Positions 17,830 to 28,031 of a stretch of DNA of 64,000 nt are shown piece by piece. The notes below the pieces were generated by a model. It saw only the letters and a program-made list of their open reading frames with translations, had not been told where the DNA came from and searched no databases. Source of the DNA: Alteromonas_E sp964230255 (GTDB taxonomy: Bacteria; Pseudomonadota; Gammaproteobacteria; Enterobacterales; Alteromonadaceae); the NCBI GenBank assembly GCA_964230255.1, contig CAXRGW010000040.1, positions 1 to 64,000 on the forward strand. Direction: 5' to 3'. Numbering within the stretch: the stretch's first letter is position 1; every line of letters starts with the position of its first letter. The position numbers and the translations under genes are program-made.

Positions 17830-19728
17830 TTAATCCGGTTTAGAATGAGTGCGTGTACTTATTTTTTTAGTGTGTGGTGGCATGTCTTGACTATCGGTTT
17901 CAGGATAAGAATAACCAAATCCCACTGGCCATGCTTGTGCGTATGGCATGCGATTGATAAGCGGCGCCTGAGTCTTCCTATACGATTTCGCAAAGGCCGG
18001 CCAGCTAAATCCCAAACGACCGGTAAAATTAACCTCACCGATTATCAGGTCGGCGATGCATTCACCCTCTGAACCAGGCAACCAAGCAACAATGAATGCG
18101 TCTGATAAGTTGAATTCATCTTCAACAATTAAAGGTCGACCATTGAGCATCACTGTAACGATGGGAATGTTGCACTCCTGCAATGCGCTCAATAATGCTA
18201 TATCTTCAGGATGTAATACTTGCAGTGCGGCACTTTTACCATACGCCTTGTGAATCGCAACGTTACCATCAACGCCCAATCCAGACTCGACCAACAGGCG
18301 ATCAGATGAACGAATATCACCCAACCCCTCTGCATAGGATCGCTCACCAATGACGACTACCGCGGCATCGAACTCACTCAAATCGCTCTGCCTAATCCGA
18401 TTTGGAGGAATTTTTTTCGCGTCGGGGAACTGTTGCTTTAGCCCTTGCCAAATGGTTGTGGCACCATCCATCCGAGCCCCTGCGCCCTGCCACTCTATCG
18501 TAAACCCTCCGCATTGATGTCCTGCATGGTCACAGTTTTTGCCAGTTACCAGCAATTTTTGGGTGCCGTCCAAAGGTAAGATATTGTTTTCGTTCTTGAT
18601 TAATACGCAACTTTGCGCGGCAATATCGCGTGCGATATTCCTATGTTTAAGCGTCCCAAGAAGATCGCTATAAGGCTGGCTGCGCTCATTCGGGGATTTT
18701 TGCTCTAATAAACCAATTGACTGTTTAGCAATTAAAATCCGCTCTACGGCATCATTTATACGGTTAATTGACACACTTCCAAGCTCAACGTGACGCGCTA
18801 GTAATTCTATAAACTGTTCCCAACTCGAAGGGATCATAAACATATCAATCCCAGCGTTAACGCTTTGCTCAATGGCGGTGTAATAGTCGTCATTAACGTA
18901 GCTTATGCCTTGCATGTCAGACAATACTAACCCTTTAAAGCCAAGTTTTTGCTTAAGTACATCAGTTAGCAGATGTTTATGGCTATGACACTTCTCACCA
19001 TTCCAACTGCTAAACGACACCATGATACTCATGACACCATGCTTAATCGCATGTTTAAACGGCAACATGTGTTGCTCCAGCATACGCTCGGAAATACGTG
19101 TATCTCCTTGCTCGACCCCGTGCTCGGTTGCACCATCACCAACCCAGTGCTTGGCACAAGCTAAAATTTGATAATCCGGTCGGTCGGAATTTAAAGCTGT
19201 TAAGAAGTGTTGAGCGAAATGAGCTACCTGCTTGGGATTTGCAGAAACGCTTTCATAGGTTCTCCCCCAATGATAGTGCTGAGCAATTGCCAAATTAGGC
19301 CCAAAAATCCAATCCGCGCCAGTGGCTCTGAGTTCATCACCCGTAATTCGTGCGACCTCTTCTATCACAGAGCTGCTTTGAGTCGCGCCTAGACCAATAT
19401 TGTGCGGAAAAACTGTCGCTCCAGCAACGTTAGAATTACCGTGAATCGCATCCAGCCCGTACATAATGGGTATGGCATCTTCTTTGCGATTTTTCGATGC
19501 TTGCCAGAAAGTCTCAATGCGCTGCCGCCAATCGCTAGCACGATTATTACCTGGGCAACTGCCAGCAATGCTCATAACACCGCCGATGGCGAAATTGGCA
19601 ACATCCTCCGGTTCGCACATAGACTGATCGACAAGGGTCATTTGACCAATTTTTTCCAGCAGTGACATACGACGCAGTATCTGCCGTGCCCGTTTTTGAT
19701 AGAGAGTGTATTGCTTGTCGTTCATCAT
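17830..19728 (-). CDS. GH3 beta-glucosidase, cytoplasmic
   Basis: This GH3 family beta-glucosidase (632 aa) has no signal peptide. Substrate-binding motifs YGLDAIHG and CAKHWVGDG lie in the N-terminal TIM-barrel domain. The nucleophile Asp is in LVLSDMQGI (about residue 271). The alpha/beta domain follows (CVLIKNENNILPL, then VVVIGERSYAEGLGD). The family's C-terminal fibronectin-like domain appears absent: the chain stops soon after WPVGFGYSYPE. The longest frame begins at a TTG; the ATG at 19728 is preferred because it overlaps the upstream TGA by one base (TGATG), indicating translational coupling to the other GH3 gene. Together with the neighbours it fits beta-1,3-glucan degradation. Confidence 0.9.
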   Translation of the reverse strand: MMNDKQYTLYQKRARQILRRMSLLEKIGQMTLVDQSMCEPEDVANFAIGGVMSIAGSCPGNNRASDWRQRIETFWQASKNRKEDAIPIMYGLDAIHGNSNVAGATVFPHNIGLGATQSSSVIEEVARITGDELRATGADWIFGPNLAIAQHYHWGRTYESVSANPKQVAHFAQHFLTALNSDRPDYQILACAKHWVGDGATEHGVEQGDTRISERMLEQHMLPFKHAIKHGVMSIMVSFSSWNGEKCHSHKHLLTDVLKQKLGFKGLVLSDMQGISYVNDDYYTAIEQSVNAGIDMFMIPSSWEQFIELLARHVELGSVSINRINDAVERILIAKQSIGLLEQKSPNERSQPYSDLLGTLKHRNIARDIAAQSCVLIKNENNILPLDGTQKLLVTGKNCDHAGHQCGGFTIEWQGAGARMDGATTIWQGLKQQFPDAKKIPPNRIRQSDLSEFDAAVVVIGERSYAEGLGDIRSSDRLLVESGLGVDGNVAIHKAYGKSAALQVLHPEDIALLSALQECNIPIVTVMLNGRPLIVEDEFNLSDAFIVAWLPGSEGECIADLIIGEVNFTGRLGFSWPAFAKSYRKTQAPLINRMPYAQAWPVGFGYSYPETDSQDMPPHTKKISTRTHSKPD

Positions 19729-21926
19729 CAACTAACCCAACTGAACTCCGCCGATAACTCACAAGTGCTATTACCGCCAACCCAAACAACAAATGTTCCA
19801 GCCTCTACAACAAATTCACTCTGTTGATTGTAAAAGCCAAGGTCTTCTTTACCCAAAGTAAAGGATATGGTTCGTGATTGACCCGCAGGCACAAGAATGC
19901 GCAGATAATCTTTTAACTCTCGCACGGGCCGTGAAACGCTGGATACTTTATCGCGAATGTAGAGCTGCGCAATCTCTTCAGCGTCTACACCGCCTGTATT
20001 AGCAACCTCCACTGTGATATTTAATTTGCCTGACTCAATTAACTCAGTGGTACTGAGCCTCAAATCACGGTACTCGAATTGGGTGTACGACAGGCCAAAA
20101 CCAAAAGGATACAGTGGCGTAAAATATGTATCAATGTGGGATGCAGCCATCCCAAGTGATGTTTGTTCGGCGCGCATTGGAAATTTGTCCATATGCACGT
20201 AATTATCCGGCGTAACAGGCCTGCCTGTTGGTTTTTGTCCATAATACAGCGGTATTTGTCCAACCTTGCGCACAAAACTAACCGGCAACTTACCAGAAGG
20301 CGTTTGTCTACCCAAAATCAGGTCCGTAATAGCTGGACCGCCCATAGAGCCCGGATGCCACGCATAAAGAATCGCGTCAACATAAGGCTCCATTTCCTCT
20401 AACGCCAACGACCGGCCTGTCATCACCACTAAAATTAAAGGTACATTCCGACCTTTCAATGTGCGACTTATCGCACGTATTAATTCGTTTTGGGCACCAG
20501 GTAAATCGAGTTCGGCACGGCAGTGGGCTTCACCCGATAAGATTGCTTCTTCGCCCAGACACAAAACGACGGCATCGGCGGCAGCCGCTGCATCGCAAGC
20601 CGCTGGTATTTGGTCTACATCGCGGTCGCGAGTACTACTAAACACGGGTAGATAATTTACCTCGATATTGCGCCGCTTAAAACCATCACGCACAGTCTGA
20701 CTGATATTCTCATCACCATCGAATATCCAAGTCCCTAACTGTTCATAACCATCATCAGCTAATGGACCTAGCAGAGCCACTTTTGAATCGCTGCAAATGG
20801 GCAACGAGCCCGCACTATTTTTTAGCAGTACACAGGATTTAACCGCGGCGTCATAGGCTGCTTGCAAATGCGCCTGTTTATCATAGGTTGATTCAAGCAC
20901 TTGAGTATAGGGCCGCTCAAAAAGTCCTAACGCAATTTTCATTGCCAAAATATTTAGTACGGCAGCATCCAATTTCGCCATTGAAATCGCATCATTTTGT
21001 AACAACGATTCGGCATGATTGATAAAGGTACCGCTTACCATTTCAATTTCTACACCGGCGTTGATAGCCTGCTGAGCAGCGGCCTTATTATCTTCTGCCA
21101 CAGCGTGTACCGTTAACTGTTGCACGGAGCCCCAATCGCTAACAACTACGCCATTAAAGCGCCATTCATCGCGCAATACATCAGTCAGAAGCCATTTGTT
21201 ACCGCTAACCGGTATTCCATTTAGGTCGCTGAAGGATGTCATTACCGACATCACGCCGGCTTCACAGGCCATTTTAAAAGGCGGCAGATAAACATGGCGC
21301 AACTCATGTTCACTGATGTTAGTGGTGTTGTAGTCTCGACCGCTTTCACTGGCACCATAAGCCGCGAAGTGTTTCGCACACGCGGCAATTGCGGTTAGAT
21401 TTGTAGGGTCGTCAGTTTGATAACCGCGCACCAACGCAGCTCCCATGCGACCATTAAGCAATGGGTCCTCGCCAAATGACTCGGCAATGCGTCCCCAACG
21501 CGGGTCGCGGGACACATCGATCATGGGTGAGAAAGTCCAATTCACACCTACTTCCGATGCTTCAATTGCGCTTAAACGAGCACTTCGCTCGATAGTGTCG
21601 TCACACCAAGTAGCAGCCAATCCGATGGGTAACGGGAACACGGTTGTGAAACCATGAATAACATCGCGCCCGATTAACAAAGGGATCCCCAAGGGACTTT
21701 CATTTACCGCGATGGACTGCAGCTGAGCAATAACGTTTGGATTGACTTCGTTGATCACTGAGCCAATCGAGCCATTACGCACACCGTCGGCGAGCTGATC
21801 AGTTACCACTCCACCAGCGCCATTCACCTGATGCATTTGGCCAAGCTTTTGGTCCAACGACATTTGCGCTAGTAACCCTTTTGCTCTCTGCCATACGGGA
21901 TCTAACTGTGGGCTGTTAGTGGTCAT
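19728..21926 (-). CDS. GH3 beta-glucosidase, BglX-like, cytoplasmic
   Basis: This GH3 enzyme (732 aa) has the full three-domain BglX layout but no signal peptide, unlike periplasmic E. coli BglX. Visible motifs are IGRDVIHGF, SPMIDVSRDPRWGR, CAKHFAAYG (183-191) and the nucleophile Asp264 in VVSDWGSVQQL. The alpha/beta domain is present (ALLGPLADDGYEQLG, DAVVLCLGEEAILSGE), followed by a C-terminal fibronectin type III-like domain. It is the first gene of the GH3-GH3-porter run. It is divergent from the GH149-like gene across a 383-bp regulatory gap. It most likely trims beta-linked gluco-oligosaccharides to glucose; linkage preference cannot be read from sequence. Confidence 0.92.
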   Translation of the reverse strand: MTTNSPQLDPVWQRAKGLLAQMSLDQKLGQMHQVNGAGGVVTDQLADGVRNGSIGSVINEVNPNVIAQLQSIAVNESPLGIPLLIGRDVIHGFTTVFPLPIGLAATWCDDTIERSARLSAIEASEVGVNWTFSPMIDVSRDPRWGRIAESFGEDPLLNGRMGAALVRGYQTDDPTNLTAIAACAKHFAAYGASESGRDYNTTNISEHELRHVYLPPFKMACEAGVMSVMTSFSDLNGIPVSGNKWLLTDVLRDEWRFNGVVVSDWGSVQQLTVHAVAEDNKAAAQQAINAGVEIEMVSGTFINHAESLLQNDAISMAKLDAAVLNILAMKIALGLFERPYTQVLESTYDKQAHLQAAYDAAVKSCVLLKNSAGSLPICSDSKVALLGPLADDGYEQLGTWIFDGDENISQTVRDGFKRRNIEVNYLPVFSSTRDRDVDQIPAACDAAAAADAVVLCLGEEAILSGEAHCRAELDLPGAQNELIRAISRTLKGRNVPLILVVMTGRSLALEEMEPYVDAILYAWHPGSMGGPAITDLILGRQTPSGKLPVSFVRKVGQIPLYYGQKPTGRPVTPDNYVHMDKFPMRAEQTSLGMAASHIDTYFTPLYPFGFGLSYTQFEYRDLRLSTTELIESGKLNITVEVANTGGVDAEEIAQLYIRDKVSSVSRPVRELKDYLRILVPAGQSRTISFTLGKEDLGFYNQQSEFVVEAGTFVVWVGGNSTCELSAEFSWVS

Positions 21927-22309
21927 TACAACTCTCTGTTTAGGGTGAAGTACAGGTAGCTCAACTGCTAGACCTGCTTAATTCACATCGTGCAGATTCC
22001 AAACGCAACTATGAGCGTAGATGTAACACAAATGTTAACCGAGATATTGAAAATCCATCTAGAACGGACCTTGAGCACGATAAAGCGGACTATTAAAAGG
22101 CAGCGATAGTTTATGCTCTAAGGGTTGTAAAAAAAAAGTAAACGAAACAAGATTTTTCGTAAACCCTGCTGGTCGTGACTGAAGTCCGCCTTACCTCGTT
22201 TGAGTTGTATTAACGAGGTAAACGATTAGTTTGCACCAGCTAGCGCACGTGATGCGATTTTATTAATTAAAAAAATAATAAAAAATACTTGTTTGACGAG
22301 AAATAGATT
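21927..22309. promoter_or_regulatory. divergent regulatory region of the glucan island
   Basis: This 383-bp gap separates the GH3 operon from the GH149-like gene and has no coding frame of note. It holds GCGGACT (22085-22091) facing AGTCCGC (22183-22189), which encloses ACGAAA (22142-22147) facing TTTCGT (22155-22160). A third hairpin follows at 22191-22221. The 3' part is very A/T-rich, with a run of nine A at about 22130. Both promoters must lie here, but I cannot assign -10/-35 boxes with confidence. The nested repeats could be regulator sites or a structured leader of the GH149 mRNA. Confidence 0.6.
22191..22221. repeat. perfect 10-bp inverted repeat, operator or hairpin
   Basis: TTACCTCGTT (22191-22200) and AACGAGGTAA (22212-22221) are exact reverse complements separated by 11 bases. 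No T-run follows, so it is not a terminator. It sits 89 bp before the GH149-like start codon and is the best candidate site for a regulator of the island. Confidence 0.65.
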
Positions 22310-25300
22310 ATGAACAGTATGAATACTCACTCACATTCATCCGCGCTAAAGGGCGTTCAAGGCGCCTATATTAAAATGGATGGTGAAACATATTATCAAA
22401 TTAAAAACGTTGACCAAATGCCGGCGTTTTTCATCAGCGTAGTATCAGATCACGATCATTGGTTGTTTGCAGGTTCAACCGGTGGTTTAACAACAGGCCG
22501 AGTATCGCCTGATACCGCTTTGTTCCCTTATGTTACGGTTGACAAAGCGTACGAAAGCGCTCCGCACACAGGACCCAAATCAATTTTCCGGGTGAAAAAG
22601 GACGGCGAAGTTTGTTATTGGGAACCGTACAATACTGAACACAATGACCGATATTCAATCGAGCGCAACTTATACAAGAATCTGCTTGGCAATGCGCTGT
22701 GCTTCGAAGAAATTAATCAAGACCTAGGACTTAAGTTTCAATACACGTGGCGTTTCTCCGCTGAGTTTGGCATTGTCCGAGGAGCGAAGTTAACTAACTT
22801 GACGCTTGCCCCTCAAAAGGTCCAACTTATTGACGGTCTGCAAAACATTCTGCCCGCAGGTACTCCGCGCTTCACTCAGGCGCAATCGAGTAACCTCGTT
22901 GATGCGTATAAATGGACTGAGCTGGATGAGACTAACGGCTTGGCGTTATACACGCTGTATTCAGCGATTACTGACCGTGCTGAACCAGTTGAAGCATTGC
23001 ACGCGAACACTGTTTTCCATATGGGCTTAGAAGGCGCGAAAGTGCACCTTGATAACAGCAGCCTCGATGCCTTTAAAGCTGGCAGAGATTTATCGAGTAG
23101 TAGCTCTAGCCGCGGTGTGCGCTGTCATTACCTGATCAGTGCCGAACTAGATTTGGCTGCAGAGGCAACATCTGAATGGTTCATTGTCGCGGACCTTGAA
23201 AAAGATCAAGGTGCAGTGGTTGCGTTACAGTACGAACTCGAGAACCTCGACAGCCTATCGAAAAAACTAACTGAATCCATTCAAGCGGGTAATGATAACC
23301 TCGCGAAAATCATGGCTCGCGCAGATGGTTTCCAAACGACTGGGGAACCAGATGTATCACTACATCATTATGCAAATACGTTGTTTAACGTCTTGCGTGG
23401 TGGAATTTTCGCTAACCAATATCAAATATCGCGACGCGACTTGTTGCAAACTCTGAAGCACTTCAATATCAAGGTTTATGATGCGCATGCGAATGCATTG
23501 CGCCGGCTCCCTGAGTGGATGGAGTTAGAAGAGGTTCTGAAATTTACTGAAAAACGACAAGATATGCAGTTAAGTCGGTTGATCTATGAGTACTTGCCTA
23601 TCACCTTTGGTCGTCGACACGGTGACCCAAGTCGTCCTTGGAACCAGTTTGCTATCGAGTTGAAAGATAGCAATAACCAACCATTGCTTTCATACCAAGG
23701 CAATTGGCGTGATATTTTCCAAAATTGGGAGGCTCTCACGTTAAGCTATCCTTCGTTTATTGAGTCGGTAATCGCTAAATTCGTCAATGCCTCTACCGCA
23801 GACGGCTACAACCCCTATCGGATCACCAAACAGGGAATCGATTGGGAAGTCGAAGAGCCAGATGACCCATGGAGTTATATTGGTTATTGGGGTGATCATC
23901 AAATCATTTATCTTCTTAAACTACTTGAGTCGTCGAATAAGTTTGATCCTAACAAACTCGCACAATTGTTATCCCAACAAGCATATAGTTATGCCAATGT
24001 ACCTTATCGCCTGAAGCCGTTCGCCGAAATGGTTGAAGATCCAAAGGCGACAGTGTTGTTTGACGAAGATGTGGCTGCTGAAATCGAGCGTCGTGTCGAA
24101 ACTATTGGCGCAGATGGCAAACTAGTTTTAACAGCTGAACATGACGTTTACCGCGTTTCACTAACAGAAAAGCTGCTGGTACCACTATTAACTAAACTTA
24201 GTAATTTAGTTATTGATGGCGGCATTTGGCTGAATACTCAGCGCCCTGAGTGGAACGATGCAAACAACGCATTGGTTGGCCAAGGTTTGTCTATGGTCAC
24301 CCTTTACTACATGAACCGCTACATCGATTTTATGGAGTCTTTGTTTAGCGGCATGCACAGCGCTAACTCAGAGTTTCAAATGACGTCAGAGGTTGCCCAC
24401 TGGCTGACTGAAACCACGCGTATTTTAGCTGACACAGCTACACAGTTGGAAGCGCAAAATAACGTCGACTCCGTGCGTTTTGATACCTTAAGGGCTTTAG
24501 GTGAGCTTGCTACCGAGTATCGCACAAATATGTATAAACACAGCGGAGATTTTGTTCAAGTCAGTGTAGATTGTAAGCAAATTTTGGCGCTACTCGCTCC
24601 CGCTAAACAATTGATTTTGCGCAGTGTGCACGCCAACTTGAGTGACTCTGGCCTGTATCACGCCTATAACATTTTGGATATTGACCAACAATCATTGAGC
24701 GTTGGGCATCTTTACGACATGTTGGAAGGTCAAGTAGCGGCATTAAGCTCTGGTGCGCTAAGTGCGCAACAATCGATAGACATTATTGATCAATTGTTCG
24801 CCAGCGATGTTTATCGGCCCGATCAAAAATCGTTTATGTTATACCCTGATCGAGAACAACAGCGCTTTTTAACCAAGAACACCATTCCAGTTGGACAAGT
24901 CAATGATCACGCACTTCTTGCAGAAATGCGTGTTCGCGGTGACAACCGTTTAATTAAACTGGACATGCGCGGTAACTATCGCTTCAACAGTGCTTTAACT
25001 AATGCAAATGCAATTAAAGCGGTATGGCCGGACCTGGTTGAAGACTATCCAGATTTAGCTACCGAGCAATCACTGCTGACGCTATTGGACGTATATGAAG
25101 GTGTGTTTCATCACAGTGCCTTTACTGGGCGGTCCGGCGGTATGTTCGGTTTTGAAGGTCTTGGCTGTATATATTGGCATATGGTTTCAAAACTTCTCCT
25201 TGCAGTACAAGAAGTCGCGGTCGACAGTTTCCACAATGAAACCGACGAAACACTGACCAATCGTCTAATTGCCCGGTACTATGATGTGCGCGAAGGGATT

Positions 25301-25789
25301 GGCTTTAATAAGACGCCAGCGGAATACGGTGCGTTCCCTGCCGACCCTTATTCGCACACACCTAAACATGCGGGGGCTCAACAACCCGGCATGACTGGAC
25401 AAGTGAAAGAAGAAGTCATTACGCGAATGGGCGAGCTCGGCTGTTGGGTTGAAGCGGGCAAAATTAACTTCCAACCATTTTTATTACGAGAAGTTGAATT
25501 TACCGAAGAATCAACCCCTTTCCGTTACTTAGACTTAAATGACGATTGGCAAACCATTGAACTCAATGCGAAACAGCTAGGCTTCACTTGGTGTCAGGTA
25601 CCAATCATTTTCACCTTAGATGAAGAGACTGCTGGTCAGACTCTCATCTATTTAAGCGATGGCAGTAAGCGCGGTATTGCTGGCAATGCACTAGATGAAC
25701 GTGACAGTCAGATACTGTTTAACCGTTCTGGTGAAATCAACCGCATTGAAGTGGTACTCAGCCAGTCGGACTTGTATCACGCTAAGTAA
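22310..25789 (+). CDS. GH149-like beta-1,3-oligoglucan phosphorylase
   Basis: This very large cytoplasmic protein (1159 aa, no signal peptide) resembles the GH149 phosphorylases, relatives of GH94, which release glucose 1-phosphate from beta-1,3-gluco-oligosaccharides. The N-terminal beta-sandwich region has SVVSDHDHW, GGLTTGRVSPDTALFPY and TGPKSIFRV. The catalytic (alpha/alpha)6 part includes QGNWRDIFQNWEAL, DGYNPYRITKQGIDWEVEE and DDPWSYIGYWGDHQIIYLL; an Asp here is the likely general acid, by analogy to GH94. FGFEGLGCIYWHMVSKLL occurs near the end. Assignment is from remembered family patterns plus context (GH17, two GH3, sugar porter). GH161 or another GH94-clan family is the main alternative. 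Shine-Dalgarno complementarity is weak. Confidence 0.75.
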   Translation: MNSMNTHSHSSALKGVQGAYIKMDGETYYQIKNVDQMPAFFISVVSDHDHWLFAGSTGGLTTGRVSPDTALFPYVTVDKAYESAPHTGPKSIFRVKKDGEVCYWEPYNTEHNDRYSIERNLYKNLLGNALCFEEINQDLGLKFQYTWRFSAEFGIVRGAKLTNLTLAPQKVQLIDGLQNILPAGTPRFTQAQSSNLVDAYKWTELDETNGLALYTLYSAITDRAEPVEALHANTVFHMGLEGAKVHLDNSSLDAFKAGRDLSSSSSSRGVRCHYLISAELDLAAEATSEWFIVADLEKDQGAVVALQYELENLDSLSKKLTESIQAGNDNLAKIMARADGFQTTGEPDVSLHHYANTLFNVLRGGIFANQYQISRRDLLQTLKHFNIKVYDAHANALRRLPEWMELEEVLKFTEKRQDMQLSRLIYEYLPITFGRRHGDPSRPWNQFAIELKDSNNQPLLSYQGNWRDIFQNWEALTLSYPSFIESVIAKFVNASTADGYNPYRITKQGIDWEVEEPDDPWSYIGYWGDHQIIYLLKLLESSNKFDPNKLAQLLSQQAYSYANVPYRLKPFAEMVEDPKATVLFDEDVAAEIERRVETIGADGKLVLTAEHDVYRVSLTEKLLVPLLTKLSNLVIDGGIWLNTQRPEWNDANNALVGQGLSMVTLYYMNRYIDFMESLFSGMHSANSEFQMTSEVAHWLTETTRILADTATQLEAQNNVDSVRFDTLRALGELATEYRTNMYKHSGDFVQVSVDCKQILALLAPAKQLILRSVHANLSDSGLYHAYNILDIDQQSLSVGHLYDMLEGQVAALSSGALSAQQSIDIIDQLFASDVYRPDQKSFMLYPDREQQRFLTKNTIPVGQVNDHALLAEMRVRGDNRLIKLDMRGNYRFNSALTNANAIKAVWPDLVEDYPDLATEQSLLTLLDVYEGVFHHSAFTGRSGGMFGFEGLGCIYWHMVSKLLLAVQEVAVDSFHNETDETLTNRLIARYYDVREGIGFNKTPAEYGAFPADPYSHTPKHAGAQQPGMTGQVKEEVITRMGELGCWVEAGKINFQPFLLREVEFTEESTPFRYLDLNDDWQTIELNAKQLGFTWCQVPIIFTLDEETAGQTLIYLSDGSKRGIAGNALDERDSQILFNRSGEINRIEVVLSQSDLYHAK

Positions 25790-25803
25790 AAATAGTCTTT
25801 ACC

Positions 25804-25827
25804 GGGCTCTAATGGAGCCCTGTTTTC
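25804..25827 (+). terminator. Rho-independent terminator after the GH149-like gene
   Basis: GGGCTC (25804-25809) pairs with GAGCCC (25815-25820) around a 5-nt loop, followed by TGTTTTCT. It lies 15 bp after the stop and should separate the enzyme transcript from the two-component genes. Confidence 0.75.
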
Positions 25828-25956
25828 TATCTACACAAAATATCTGTTGTTCTAATCGCGGTCTAAACGAGCCAAGCAACAATGAGCTTGTTAAAAATAT
25901 GTAATGCTTTTTAAACTGTGTAATACTTTGATTCTCTGGCCGATATTGCGATTTAT

Positions 25957-27105
25957 ATGAGTTCAAGCAGTTACGATTTTAATCCCCAAGACTACCCGGA
26001 ACCCAACGCCCCCTTTGTTTATTGGCAACTCGCGTTTTGGGCATTTCTATGTGTCGTAAGTTTCTTCACTTTGACGCTTTGGTACAGCCAACCATCCTGG
26101 ACCTATATCGCGCCAATTTTATCGCAATCAATACTGGGGTTGATTTTAACTGTGGTGATGGAGCGGATCCTACTCATCACTTGGCATCGTTCACTCATTT
26201 TCAAAGCGCTGATTAGTATCGGTCTGGTTGTAGCTGTTTCCTCACTGTGGACAGTATTGCGAATGTACTTGTTCGAAATCATGACTGGCGAGCAACATAT
26301 TTGGAGTGAGTTTGGTGGTTGGTATTTTAGCGGTATCTTCATCTTTATTAGTTGGGCATCATTGTTTTTTGGGGTTCAATATTACGATTTACTGCAACGC
26401 GAACACCGCATCATGTTGCGTGCCGAAGCGGAAGCTAGAAACCAGCAATTAAAACGCATGCACGCCCAAGCTACGGCTCGTGATGCGCAAATGAAAATGC
26501 TCCGATATCAACTCAACCCTCATTTCTTGTGCAATACCTTAAACGCCATAAATGCCCTAATTGAGTGTGAGGAAAGTGAAAAAGCGCAAATAATGTCAGT
26601 TAAGCTGAGTCAGTTTCTGCGTCATTCATTAGACAATATACCCAACACGAAAATCACGCTTGAGAACGAAATTAATGCACTAAATTTGTACTTGGATATC
26701 GAAAAAATTCGTTTTGAAGACCGCTTAAAATTGAATATTGATATTGAACCTGCTGCGCAAAAAGCACAGTTGCCAAGTTTATTGCTACAGCCGATTATCG
26801 AAAATTCGATGAAGCATGCGATTGCCAAGTGTGAGGACGGTGGCACTATTTCTATTGGTGCGCACATTATCAATGAACAACTCGTAATAGATATAGCCGA
26901 TACGGGGCCTGGGATAAAGATAGGCAAGAGTAAATTGCAAAGCGTTATTGGCCGAGGTGTCGGATTGAAAAACACTGATGAACGTCTTAAAGTACTTTAC
27001 GGTACTGCCTTTAGTTTTGATTTATCGACTTCCGAGAATGGTGGATTAAAAACCACGATTCGCGTGCCTTTTGAACCGATCGAAGCGACAGCTTCTGTGG
27101 AATAA
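25957..27105 (+). CDS. LytS/YehU-type sensor histidine kinase
   Basis: This membrane kinase pairs with the LytTR regulator eight bases downstream. Four hydrophobic helices (about 24-44, 50-72, 84-105, 123-143) form the membrane part, with no large periplasmic loop. The His_kinase domain has the phosphorylatable His189 in YQLNPHFLCNTLNAI. The ATP-binding lid follows (LQPIIENSMKHAI, DIADTGPGI and GVGLKNTDERL). In this family the kinase often senses a metabolite or membrane signal directly. Its position between the glucan phosphorylase and GH17 suggests a role in the glucan response, which is inference. Confidence 0.9.
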   Translation: MSSSSYDFNPQDYPEPNAPFVYWQLAFWAFLCVVSFFTLTLWYSQPSWTYIAPILSQSILGLILTVVMERILLITWHRSLIFKALISIGLVVAVSSLWTVLRMYLFEIMTGEQHIWSEFGGWYFSGIFIFISWASLFFGVQYYDLLQREHRIMLRAEAEARNQQLKRMHAQATARDAQMKMLRYQLNPHFLCNTLNAINALIECEESEKAQIMSVKLSQFLRHSLDNIPNTKITLENEINALNLYLDIEKIRFEDRLKLNIDIEPAAQKAQLPSLLLQPIIENSMKHAIAKCEDGGTISIGAHIINEQLVIDIADTGPGIKIGKSKLQSVIGRGVGLKNTDERLKVLYGTAFSFDLSTSENGGLKTTIRVPFEPIEATASVE

Positions 27106-27113
27106 TAATTTTA

Positions 27114-27908
27114 ATGACTACTATAAAAACAATCATTGTTGATGACGAACCACTAGCGCTAGGTTTGTTAAAGTCAAAGCTCAGTAAGAATGCCGACATA
27201 GAAGTCGTCTGCCAATGCCGAAATGGTCGCGAGGCAATTGATGCAGTGCTAAGTCATCGCGCGGACCTGATGTTTTTGGATATTCAAATGCCCGGGCTCG
27301 ATGGACTAGATGTGGTGCAACAGCTTCAGTCTGATGAAATGCCTTTGATTGTATTCACTACAGCCTTTGAGCAATACGCAATTAACGCTTTTGACTTACA
27401 CGCTGTTGATTACATTCTCAAACCCATTGATCAAGAGCGAATAGACCGTGCAGTCGTTCGCGCTAAAGAGCGCCTTGGCAAGGAGGAGAACGGTCAATTT
27501 AAGTCAGGCATACTCAATGCGATCAATTCAATGAATGCCCATCAGGGCGATATGGAAAATTCTGGATTCAGTGAAAAACGTAAGATCGTAATTCGCGATC
27601 GTGAAGAAATCACATTGCTTAATCAACCCGATATCGCCTGGCTAGAAGCGGCTGGTGATTATGTTTGCGTACACGCCAATGGTGAAACGCATATTAAACG
27701 CACAACGCTAAAAGAGCTTCTCAATGAACTGGATCCGACGTTGTTCAAACGCGTTCATCGCTCAACCATCGTCAACCTTAATTACATTGAGAAAGTCGTA
27801 CCGCATACCAAAGGTGAATTTTTCTTGATCTTGGGTGAGCACCACAAGATAAAAGTCAGCCGCAACTATCGCAATGTTATCAAAGACTACCTGCAAGACG
27901 GTGCTTAA
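27114..27908 (+). CDS. LytTR-family response regulator
   Basis: The receiver domain (1-120) has the acidic pocket IIVDDEP, phospho-acceptor Asp56 in MFLDIQMPGLDG, and the conserved Lys in YILKPID. A LytTR DNA-binding domain spans about 158-262 (AAGDYVCVHANGETHIKRTT and VHRSTIVNLNYIEKV). Full length is 264 aa, normal for the family. It is co-transcribed with the kinase. A GH17 gene begins 124 bp later, a plausible target, but I could not find a convincing pair of LytTR sites. Confidence 0.93.
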   Translation: MTTIKTIIVDDEPLALGLLKSKLSKNADIEVVCQCRNGREAIDAVLSHRADLMFLDIQMPGLDGLDVVQQLQSDEMPLIVFTTAFEQYAINAFDLHAVDYILKPIDQERIDRAVVRAKERLGKEENGQFKSGILNAINSMNAHQGDMENSGFSEKRKIVIRDREEITLLNQPDIAWLEAAGDYVCVHANGETHIKRTTLKELLNELDPTLFKRVHRSTIVNLNYIEKVVPHTKGEFFLILGEHHKIKVSRNYRNVIKDYLQDGA

Positions 27909-28031
27909 TACTGTCTTGCAGCCATAAAGTCCGCATTGACGCTCAGGTAACCCATTTCATCGCAGGTCACTGTACAGCCAAACCCGTAAGCGGTTTATTA
28001 AGTCTTATTACTTCTAAATATGGCGGAATAA

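Noticed and set aside
27909..28031. AAACC/GGTTT hairpin as a terminator after the response regulator
   Set aside because: The stem has only five base pairs, a mismatched loop and no T-run.
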